From Bacteroidota bacterium (GTDB lineage Bacteria > Bacteroidota > Ignavibacteria > UBA10030 > UBA8401), in NCBI GenBank assembly GCA_025355705.1, contig JANXZD010000368.1, forward strand, positions 1 through 12,150: DNA of 12,150 nucleotides, in the 5' to 3' direction. This document shows, one piece after another, positions 1-6,566 of this stretch. The translations under genes and the position numbers were made by a program. A model generated the notes under the pieces. The model ran no database searches and was not told where the DNA came from. It was given only the letters and a program-made list of their open reading frames with translations. The number at the start of each line of letters is the position of its first letter. Positions within the stretch are counted from its first letter, which is position 1.

Positions 1-486
1 AGGAAGTCCGTGACCAAGTGTGGCTTTCATTGTGCGTGTTCCATCATCCCACAATGCGGTAACAGTCCAGTCTCCATAATCATCTGTAACAGCTTTTGCT
101 GCGTTCAGTCCGGCAACACCAACGGTAAGTTGCTGAGAAAAAGGAAATAAATAATCTGATGCAGCATACGTTGGAGTCGAAGTATATCCCACCTGCAGTC
201 CGTTACTTTTTGCCTTGAAATATAAAGGATGAGCAAACATATTATTCGAAAAAGCATCACCATAAAAGGGATAGATCAAACTGCTCCAGTAATCATTCGT
301 TTGGGGCGCCTTTTGAAACGTTGATGAGACTTTTGGAAAAACATTTACTCCGGAAGATGTCTGCGGACCAACAGCACCGGATGGCAGCGTTGTTCCATAG
401 CTCCCTTTCCCGATCGTTACAATCTGAGCTGAACAAATGATGGCAAAGAATATTAAAAGAAAAAAAAGTGTTTGAAATAGTTTCAT
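1..486 (-). CDS. GH81 endo-beta-1,3-glucanase, N-terminal part (3' end beyond window)
   Basis: This is the first 162 codons of a reading frame that stays open to the window edge. It begins ATG with a typical Sec signal peptide (MKLFQTLFFLLIFFAIICSA, cleavage likely before QIV). The next stretch resembles the N-terminal beta-sandwich of glycoside hydrolase family 81: the segments QTNDYWSSLIYPFYGD, NNMFAHPLYFKAKSNGLQVGY, DDYGDWTVTALWDDG and the terminal GHGLP are arranged as in bacterial GH81 laminarinases. GH81 enzymes are inverting endo-beta-1,3-glucanases acting on laminarin, curdlan or callose. The catalytic residues lie in the C-terminal half, outside the window, so activity cannot be judged, nor whether the protein ends in a T9SS tail like its neighbours. 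An AAGAAAGAG stretch just before the ATG is a modest ribosome-binding site. It lies 207 bases downstream of a GH3 glucosidase, a natural partner. The family call is from recalled motifs, not a search. Confidence 0.82.
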   Translation of the reverse strand, partial: MKLFQTLFFLLIFFAIICSAQIVTIGKGSYGTTLPSGAVGPQTSSGVNVFPKVSSTFQKAPQTNDYWSSLIYPFYGDAFSNNMFAHPLYFKAKSNGLQVGYTSTPTYAASDYLFPFSQQLTVGVAGLNAAKAVTDDYGDWTVTALWDDGTRTMKATLGHGLP

Positions 487-619
487 AAACTCTTTCTTGA
501 TATTGAAACTGAAATCCGAATTGTTTCGAATTTTTCTGCTCTCGAAAATGAATTCTACCATTTATTTTTGCAATCTGTTCCTAGATGATCCAAGAGGCTA
601 TACTGCAAACCATTCAATC

Positions 620-651
620 AAAAGCCATAAAACCCCAAAGGATGTTATGGC
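620..651 (-). terminator. Possible intrinsic terminator after the PA14-GH3 gene
   Basis: Read on the minus strand, a perfect 7-bp stem (GCCATAA / TTATGGC, bases 645-651 and 624-630) encloses a 14-base loop and is followed directly by TTTT. It starts about 42 bases past the GH3 stop codon. The stem is short and AT-rich and the T-run is only four long, so it may be weak or accidental. If real, the GH81 gene downstream would need its own promoter in the remaining 130 bases or so, where I see no convincing one. Confidence 0.33.
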
Positions 652-693
652 CTTAGACAAAGGATATTTTTTATCGATAGACTTCGTTGCTAT

Positions 694-3168
694 TTACTTT
701 AAATTTCCGATGAGGGCTACATTTCTCGAAGATGTTCCAACAAATATCTGGTATCCACCATTTGATCTTGCCCATCCATTCTTGATATCATCATAATATT
801 CAAAAGAAGAAGGATTAAGTTTTAAGACAACTGTCTTTTGTTCACCCGGATTCAAAGCTACTCGAACAAAAGCTTTCAATTCTTTTTCTGGGCGAACAAG
901 TTTTGGCTTTAGATCTTTCACGTATACCTGAACAACCTCGGCGCCAAATAACGATCCTGTGTTCTTGAGATCTATAGAAATTTCATAATTTCCACTCTTT
1001 GTAGATTTAATTTTTGTATTTGAAATAACAAAGGTGGTATAGGACATTCCAAATCCGAACGGCAATTCCGGTTCAATTTTTTTTGTATCAAAATATCGGT
1101 AACCGACAAGAATTCCTTCTTTATATTCAACTTCTCCTTTGGGACCGGGAAAATTGCCAAACGCGGGATAATCTTCCCATTGTTTGGCAATGGTAAACGG
1201 TAATTTTCCAGAAGGATTCACAATTCCCGTAAGTACTTCGGTGATGGCTTGTGTCCCTTCCTGTCCCGGGAAAAATGCCCATACCAATGCTTTTACATTG
1301 GTGAGCCACGGCTGTAATGTCACTTGTGCTCCTGCATTCAACACTACGATCGTCTTCGAGTTCACTTTTGTGACTTCGTTGATCAGTTCAATTTGGTTTT
1401 CGGGAAGTGTGATATACTGTCGATCAAATCCTTCGGACTCTTGAAATTGTGAATCACCGATGAAGAGCACAACGGCATCGCTCTTCTTTGCAAGTTCAAC
1501 CGCCGCAGTCAATTCATTTTCGTTTGGTTTTGTCCATCCAAGCAGCGCAGTCGCATCTCCGCCGCTTTCATAATATTCAACTTTGACATCATAAAATTTT
1601 CCTGCTTCGAATGAGAATTTCGCACTGCGAGCTTCCACAGCATGATCACTCCAATAGTCGATCAATAATGTTCCATTGATGTAAAATCTGATTCCATCAT
1701 CGCTTGCCGCGGTAAATTCATACGTTCCAGGAATCGTTGTTTTTATTCTTCCGTTCCATCGCACGGAAAAATTATCCACATCAAATCCATCGGCTGGTCT
1801 GTCGTTGCCCCACCGAAAATCGATATTTTTATCAATGCGCCGGAGTTTCGGTTCTCCTTTTAATTCTTTATTCGAAAAATATTCCGCCTGCAAGCCATGA
1901 GTGTTCATCGTGTCATTAGGCAAAAAGAAATATTGCGGCTCGATGGAAGGAACATCTCCGGTCAATCGCGCGCCGACTGCATACGAAATAACCGCTCCGG
2001 GAAATGCCCGTTTCATTCCATTCAGCGGCGATTCTGCTGATAGTGGAACAACCATAGAACTTCCCCCGCCGCCGGTTCTCGCAACGTCCGCATTTGGTCC
2101 GATCACTGCAATGGATTTGTACGACGCTGTGTTCAACGGAAGAATATTGTTTTGATTTTTCAGCAGAACAATTCCTGCCCGCGCAACGTCCAGTGCAACT
2201 GCTCTCTGCTCAGGTGCGTTCGTTTCCGGCTTGTCCAATTTCTTGTCAAAATATCCCATGCGGAACATTACGCGAAGCATTCGTCGTATCTTGTCGTCGA
2301 TCATTGATTCCTTTACTTTCCCTTCGTGGATCAGTGGAAGCAATTTTTCTTTTGTCAGAAAATCTCCTCCCGGCATTTCAAGATCCAGGCCGTACGTTGC
2401 AGCACCTTCGGTGCTGTGCACCGCTCCCCAATCGGACATAACAAGACCGTCAAACTTCCATTCTTTTTTCAGCACATCATTCAGCAGCATTTCATTCTCG
2501 CTGCAATATGGTCCGTTCAATTTATTATATGCGCACATGATCGCTTCAGTCTTTGCTTCCTGCACAGCCGCTTTGAACGCGGGAAAATAGATCTCATATA
2601 ATGCTCTCTTATCAACCTTTGCATTCACGAACATCCTGTCCGTTTCCTGATTGTTAACCGCAAAATGTTTTGTTGTTGCAACAACTCCCTGGCTCTGCAC
2701 TCCTTTGATGTACAAAACAGCGATCCGTGATGTGAGGAACGGATCTTCCCCGTAACTTTCAAAGTTCCTTCCGCCATGTGGAACACGGTTGATGTTCACA
2801 CAAGGACCGAGAATGGTGTTTCTCTCCTTCGCTTTCGTTTCGCGTCCTAGTGCCGAACCATAGCGGTACGCAAGCGACGTATCGAACGTTGCCGCAAGCA
2901 TAATCGCCGCAGGAAATGCGGTCGATTGGTTCCATCTGACCCCGACCGATCCGTCGGTCATTGCCAGTTCGGGAATTCCAAGCCGTGCGTTCGGCTTGGA
3001 AGCAAAACCGGTTCCACTGAGCATATCTACTTTTTCTTCGAGTGTCATTTGCTTCAACAGATCGTTCACTCGATCTTCGATCTTTGCGTTCGGATTCTTA
3101 TAGATCGGGTTCTGTGATATTGCCAGACAAATTCCGGCGGACAATAGAAAAATTATTTTTGATTTCAT
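694..3168 (-). CDS. GH3 beta-glucosidase with PA14 insertion, probably periplasmic
   Basis: Glycoside hydrolase family 3 enzyme of 824 residues, predicted to release glucose from the non-reducing end of beta-glucans or oligosaccharides. The signal peptide is MKSKIIFLLSAGICLAIS. The GH3 N-terminal barrel covers about residues 30-305, with TDG (Asp72), GGRNFESYGEDP, the substrate-binding KH pair (167-168) and the nucleophile Asp246 in VMSDWG. The second GH3 domain starts near residue 330, carries the likely acid/base Glu579 in ESEGFDR and is interrupted by a PA14 module at about 423-548 (DDGIRFYING, LLIDYW). A fibronectin-III-like domain closes the protein. This is the architecture of PA14-type beta-glucosidases such as Kluyveromyces marxianus BglI, where PA14 shapes the active-site entrance and favours short oligosaccharides. 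The frame is open further upstream (to 3210), but the start at 3168 is preferred for its signal peptide and AAAGGGA site. No T9SS tail is present, so the enzyme should stay periplasmic. Exact substrate is not certain. Confidence 0.95.
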   Translation of the reverse strand: MKSKIIFLLSAGICLAISQNPIYKNPNAKIEDRVNDLLKQMTLEEKVDMLSGTGFASKPNARLGIPELAMTDGSVGVRWNQSTAFPAAIMLAATFDTSLAYRYGSALGRETKAKERNTILGPCVNINRVPHGGRNFESYGEDPFLTSRIAVLYIKGVQSQGVVATTKHFAVNNQETDRMFVNAKVDKRALYEIYFPAFKAAVQEAKTEAIMCAYNKLNGPYCSENEMLLNDVLKKEWKFDGLVMSDWGAVHSTEGAATYGLDLEMPGGDFLTKEKLLPLIHEGKVKESMIDDKIRRMLRVMFRMGYFDKKLDKPETNAPEQRAVALDVARAGIVLLKNQNNILPLNTASYKSIAVIGPNADVARTGGGGSSMVVPLSAESPLNGMKRAFPGAVISYAVGARLTGDVPSIEPQYFFLPNDTMNTHGLQAEYFSNKELKGEPKLRRIDKNIDFRWGNDRPADGFDVDNFSVRWNGRIKTTIPGTYEFTAASDDGIRFYINGTLLIDYWSDHAVEARSAKFSFEAGKFYDVKVEYYESGGDATALLGWTKPNENELTAAVELAKKSDAVVLFIGDSQFQESEGFDRQYITLPENQIELINEVTKVNSKTIVVLNAGAQVTLQPWLTNVKALVWAFFPGQEGTQAITEVLTGIVNPSGKLPFTIAKQWEDYPAFGNFPGPKGEVEYKEGILVGYRYFDTKKIEPELPFGFGMSYTTFVISNTKIKSTKSGNYEISIDLKNTGSLFGAEVVQVYVKDLKPKLVRPEKELKAFVRVALNPGEQKTVVLKLNPSSFEYYDDIKNGWARSNGGYQIFVGTSSRNVALIGNLK

Positions 3169-3173
3169 TGTGT

Positions 3174-3180
3174 TCCCTTT
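3174..3180 (-). promoter_or_regulatory. Ribosome-binding site deciding the PA14-GH3 start
   Basis: AAAGGGA on the minus strand lies 5 bases before the ATG at 3168. It is the best Shine-Dalgarno match beside any start in this window. It favours this ATG over three in-frame upstream candidates (3183, 3198, 3210) that would add up to 14 residues in front of the signal peptide. Confidence 0.6.
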
Positions 3181-3210
3181 CATAACAGAACCAAACATGT
3201 TATTCCACAA

Positions 3211-3238
3211 TTGACTGCCGCCTTAAAGATGCGGTCAA
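3211..3238 (-). other. Intercistronic hairpin between the CBM9 and PA14-GH3 genes
   Basis: TTGA plus CCGC (3211-3214 and 3218-3221) pair with GCGG plus TCAA (3231-3238), leaving a 3-base bulge and a 9-base loop. It lies just past the CBM9 stop codon, about 40 bases before the GH3 start. There is no T-run after it on the minus strand, so it does not look like an intrinsic terminator. It could be an mRNA-processing or stabilising structure, or chance. Confidence 0.3.
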
Positions 3239-3245
3239 TGATAGA

Positions 3246-4133
3246 CTATTTAATTTCTCCACTCAGCATCACAATCCGATAGAGGTCTGCATTCCTCCAA
3301 TGGTCATTATTTGCCTCCCGAGGAACGGCAACCGATCCGAAGAAATTATCTCTCGTTTTTGGATCTTCATTGCGGTCATCATTATCACAATATGCCAGCG
3401 ATATTCCCATTTTTTTATTTGAAGTTAGTTTCACTCTCGATTTTTCTTTGTTGTTGTCATTGTATGTATCACCATACACTTTCAGCGAAAATTCCCAAAT
3501 ATATTCACTTCCATTTTTATGCATTGCAAAATCTTGAAAATGATCAGCATAGTCCGCAATGGAATAATTGTCCCAGCTTTTCCCGGCAAGATCACATGCT
3601 GTAAATGAATGTGATGTCTCTCTGTCGTTTGGTGAATCCAGGATCATATGATATGAGAATGCATTTGCAGAATTTATTCCCCATTCCTTCCCTATCTCGT
3701 TCTCTCCATCAAAGACATGGAGTCCGCCTGAATGGTCTTCATCGATAAAAACTTCCAGCATGTCATGATTATAGTAGAAATCACCTTTTTTCGGATCACT
3801 GTTGTATCGATACCCATCCACAAAAATATCGTCTGTTACTTTTACAACGAAATATAATAGGTTTGTTTTCTTCGACCATAGAATTTTATACTCACCAAAA
3901 TAATCATTACGCCCAACCGTATCTCCGTACGGTATCCACGTTTGATCAATTGGCTGCCATTGGATGTTGCCCCAACATGGATCGTTTTCATTCCCATCGA
4001 TCGTCGGTAATTCTTTTGATTGAAAGATGACCAGAGTATCGTTTGGTTTAACGGAATGATTATTCTGCGCTTCACAAATATCAATTGATGCAACAACGAT
4101 TACCACGAGCAGAGAGGAAAGGAGTTTTTTCAT
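3246..4133 (-). CDS. Exported CBM9-like carbohydrate-binding protein
   Basis: A 295-residue protein with a Sec signal peptide (MKKLLSSLLVVIVVASIDICEA, cleavage before QNN) followed by a single domain resembling the family 9 carbohydrate-binding module. Supporting segments are LPTIDGNENDPCWGNIQW near residues 42-59 (the usual opening, which states that the mature protein begins a 'delta-W' strand), KILWSKKTNLLYFVVKVTDD (83-102), DMLEVFIDEDHSGG (124-137), YIWEFSLKVYGD and a final DNFFGSVAVP..ADLYRIVM strand. CBM9 modules bind glucan chain ends or short sugars, and are normally attached to an enzyme; here no catalytic domain or T9SS tail accompanies it. The Cys in the signal region does not fit a lipobox well, so a soluble periplasmic location is more likely than a lipoprotein. 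No good ribosome-binding site precedes the ATG. It lies 77 bases upstream of the PA14-GH3 gene and is probably co-transcribed. Ligand is unknown. Confidence 0.8.
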   Translation of the reverse strand: MKKLLSSLLVVIVVASIDICEAQNNHSVKPNDTLVIFQSKELPTIDGNENDPCWGNIQWQPIDQTWIPYGDTVGRNDYFGEYKILWSKKTNLLYFVVKVTDDIFVDGYRYNSDPKKGDFYYNHDMLEVFIDEDHSGGLHVFDGENEIGKEWGINSANAFSYHMILDSPNDRETSHSFTACDLAGKSWDNYSIADYADHFQDFAMHKNGSEYIWEFSLKVYGDTYNDNNKEKSRVKLTSNKKMGISLAYCDNDDRNEDPKTRDNFFGSVAVPREANNDHWRNADLYRIVMLSGEIK

Positions 4134-4462
4134 TTGACTGATTTTATAATATGGAAGAAGGATTTCACCACTAACAGTTACCCAATATGTATGCCACTAA
4201 AGAAACGCTTATATCAAAGGAATTCGATGAGAGGAATTGGTTTGAATTATTGAATTAATAACGCCGATTATTAAGTTGATAATGGAAGAATAACAGTTGA
4301 GCTTCAATGACATGTTGTGCGTTACACACAAGAGGAAAGAACCAATCGTCATTCCCGCATGATTTTAGTGGGAATCTATAAGCTATGGATGCCCGATGAA
4401 AGCATTCGGGCATGACAAACATAGTTGGGATAATTTATTCTCCCATGTGTAACATCAATCTT
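4134..4462. other. 329-base non-coding gap between two transcription units
   Basis: No credible gene lies here on either strand. Bases 4134-4347 are AT-rich and must hold any promoter for the CBM9-GH3 unit. I see no convincing -35/-10 pair or Bacteroidota-type TTTG / TAnnTTTG pair. Bases 4348-4416 form a palindromic repeat (listed separately). Bases 4426-4430 and 4441-4445 (TGGGA / TCCCA) make a weak 5-bp hairpin just past the SGNH stop codon, without a clear T-run. Confidence 0.6.
4348..4416. repeat. 69-bp composite palindrome resembling GTCATTCCCG-type intergenic repeats
   Basis: The ends are near-perfect inverted repeats: GTCATTCCCG at 4348-4357 and CGGGCATGAC at 4407-4416, with one mismatch in ten. 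Inside are two side-by-side hairpins, ATTCCCGC / GTGGGAAT (4351-4358, 4368-4375, one G-T pair) and ATGCCCGA / TCGGGCAT (4389-4396, 4406-4413, perfect), each with a 9-base loop. This design matches the dispersed GTCATTCCCGC..GCGGGAAT repeats seen between genes in many bacteria, which are thought to be non-autonomous mobile elements or REP-like palindromes. Only one copy is visible here, so repetition in the genome is inferred. It might also act as a two-way terminator between the two operons. Confidence 0.65.
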
Positions 4463-6514
4463 TTATTTTTTCAACTCGCGGTACGATCGTATCTCTTGCG
4501 ACAATCGCATTGCTTTTGCATTGCCCGGATCGAGCTGAAGCATCGTTGTGACTACGGTCTCCGCCTCGTCAAGCTTTCCTGATTTGAACAATGCTACTGC
4601 AAAATAGAACTGAGCGTCATTATGCTGCGCCTGAGTAAGCGGAACCTGTGAAAGTTTGGCGCTGTCGATCGCATTAGATAATTGCTCAATTGCGTTATCG
4701 TAGAATTGTCCTTTTAAATAGATAATACCAAGTTTAAGCCGGACAAATGAATTTTCATGAAGTGTGAGCGCCCGAACATACGCTGTTGCAGCCTGCTCTT
4801 GTTCCTGGACTTCCGAAAAAAGATCTCCCATCCTGATCAACGGAAATGGATCTGCCGGATAGAATGCGATGACCGATTCATATTCATTCAACGCATTGAC
4901 AACATCTTTTTCGTTCAGATACGCCTCCGCCATTTCATAATGTGCTTCATTCCAACGGAGCTTTCCTTGTACAAACGACTGTGCAACTTTCTTCACAGAA
5001 TTCTGTGGAGTTACTTCGGAATATGGTTCAGTGGTAAAGGGCCAACGACGAAGCAAGCCTCTCATCGTCAATGAACCAATTTCAAGATCGAGCGCGGTAA
5101 TCTTCAATCGATCAACCAACACACTATCCGGAATTGTTCGTTGGGATCGTTGTTGTTCATCAGAAGAGAGTGCACGAGATCGTTTCACTCCTTCCAGCCA
5201 TGTCTTTGCCAATAACACATAACCGGTGAATGTCGGATGGACATGTTCCCATAATAAGGATGAGCCGATTATTCCGTTCGCTGAATGTGCGCGAAATGTC
5301 GATTCTACATCTGCAATTCTAAAATTATTTGACGCTGCAATACGGCGGATAATTGTATTGGCTTCCGAGCTTGCTCTGAAACGCAGTCCGTCACCATCCC
5401 GCGCTTTCCCAAAAGCGATCGATGCGGAGTCATATTTTTTCATCTCATCATAACTTTGTCCCAAACGAAATTGCGCGATCGCATAATCCGGATCTAATGT
5501 GATGATCTGTTTATATGATTCTATTGCTTCAGGAAATCGTTTGTTCTGCTGCAGTGCATATGCCACAGCAAGATTCGCTTCAATTTCTTTTTTTGTTCCA
5601 TTGCTCAGCGATCCATTGTGAAGCGAAACGAACGGAGGCAGACTTCGTTCATTCGTCACCAGTGTTGAAAGAATGATCGGTACATTATGTTCCACGGCGA
5701 TCTGGACGATCTGTGCCATATTCTTTTCAAACACCTTCATTGCATTGGTATATGAAGAACTTTTGATCGGAATGGCTTTATCGTTCGCTAACTGCTGCAT
5801 CAACGTTCCGGAATATGCAGAAGCGTTTGAATCGAAAAGAACATGCGAAATAGATGAGAACAAATTTTCTACCAGAATGAATGTCTTCACCGTTCGAAGC
5901 GATTGATAGAACCGTATCAGCCACCGTTCACTTCCAATGGAGTTCGTTGATGCCACTCCAAATGCTCCGTAAAATTCATTCTGTCCGGAATAGACAATGA
6001 ATGCATTCGGCTGGTACCGCACCAATTCGTCAATGAATTCCAGAACAGTGTAACTATTGGTGCCAGTGAGACCAACGTTGATGATCTCGATGTTCTTTTC
6101 GGGAAAGAGAATCTCCAATTGTTTTTGAAGGACCCGTGTGGGAGTGGCGTTGTATTGATACGGAAATCCCGCAGGAGTCGATTCGCCGAGAACGAATACG
6201 CGAAATGTGTTTTGCCGTTTTACAATTTCAAAATTCCCGGAATAGATCTGGGGAACGAAATATCTTGCCGGATCAAAGTACCGTTTTCCAACGATAGGAT
6301 TGATAGTATACCATTCTTTTCCGTTGACGACGGTTTTTTTTACAAGATCGTATTCATTTCCGTAGTGAAATATTCTCAAACCAATTTCAAGACAGATCAG
6401 AAAAAGGAAGGGAAACAGGATCGTTAAGATCAAAAACATCTTCCGCTGCTGCGGTGTTAATGGAGCAGAAGTGTGGGACGATTCTTTTTTTTTCTTATTG
6501 GAGAATGATGGCAT
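4463..6514 (-). CDS. Membrane-anchored SGNH/GDSL-type hydrolase with TPR repeats
   Basis: A 683-residue protein with a basic cytoplasmic start, one membrane helix (about 27-48, MFLILTILFPFLFLICLEIG) and a large part outside the inner membrane. SGNH block I is VLGESTPAG (Ser112), block II NVGLTG (146-151), block III SGQNEFYG (Asn179) and block V LLWEHVHPTFTGY (His426). A Glu takes the place of the usual Asp three residues before that His. TPR-like helices (about 310-380) sit between blocks III and V, and more TPRs follow at about 520-590, 590-620 and 635-670. SGNH enzymes are esterases, lipases or sugar deacetylases; no substrate can be named here. TPRs suggest a protein partner or complex. 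The start follows the isomerase stop by 52 bases, consistent with one operon, though no clear ribosome-binding site is seen. Related SGNH-TPR proteins are known to me from Ignavibacteria-like genomes, mostly without a defined role. Confidence 0.82.
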   Translation of the reverse strand: MPSFSNKKKKESSHTSAPLTPQQRKMFLILTILFPFLFLICLEIGLRIFHYGNEYDLVKKTVVNGKEWYTINPIVGKRYFDPARYFVPQIYSGNFEIVKRQNTFRVFVLGESTPAGFPYQYNATPTRVLQKQLEILFPEKNIEIINVGLTGTNSYTVLEFIDELVRYQPNAFIVYSGQNEFYGAFGVASTNSIGSERWLIRFYQSLRTVKTFILVENLFSSISHVLFDSNASAYSGTLMQQLANDKAIPIKSSSYTNAMKVFEKNMAQIVQIAVEHNVPIILSTLVTNERSLPPFVSLHNGSLSNGTKKEIEANLAVAYALQQNKRFPEAIESYKQIITLDPDYAIAQFRLGQSYDEMKKYDSASIAFGKARDGDGLRFRASSEANTIIRRIAASNNFRIADVESTFRAHSANGIIGSSLLWEHVHPTFTGYVLLAKTWLEGVKRSRALSSDEQQRSQRTIPDSVLVDRLKITALDLEIGSLTMRGLLRRWPFTTEPYSEVTPQNSVKKVAQSFVQGKLRWNEAHYEMAEAYLNEKDVVNALNEYESVIAFYPADPFPLIRMGDLFSEVQEQEQAATAYVRALTLHENSFVRLKLGIIYLKGQFYDNAIEQLSNAIDSAKLSQVPLTQAQHNDAQFYFAVALFKSGKLDEAETVVTTMLQLDPGNAKAMRLSQEIRSYRELKK

Positions 6515-6566
6515 GGACCAAGGGTTTATGAAAATATAATATCATGTGGGTACAATAGAATGGCTC

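Noticed and set aside
497..796. A 99-codon plus-strand open frame covering the gap before the GH81 gene
   Set aside because: It runs antisense into the end of the GH3 coding region, shows no recognisable domain and has no clear ribosome-binding site.
2094..2590. Overlapping plus-strand frames of 115 and 119 codons
   Set aside because: They lie wholly opposite the GH3 catalytic domain, whose motifs are well conserved, so they are antisense shadows.
3169..3210. Start of the PA14-GH3 protein at 3210, adding 14 residues
   Set aside because: The added residues precede an otherwise normal signal peptide, and the AAAGGGA site fits the ATG at 3168.
4134..4175. A TTAGTG / TATTAT pair with 17-base spacing upstream of the CBM9 start on the minus strand
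   Set aside because: The -35 match is poor and the implied leader would be only a few bases long, so I do not call it a promoter.
4348..4416. CRISPR repeat or a classical intrinsic terminator
   Set aside because: There is a single unit with no spacers, and no T-run follows either hairpin on the minus strand; a palindromic intergenic repeat fits better.
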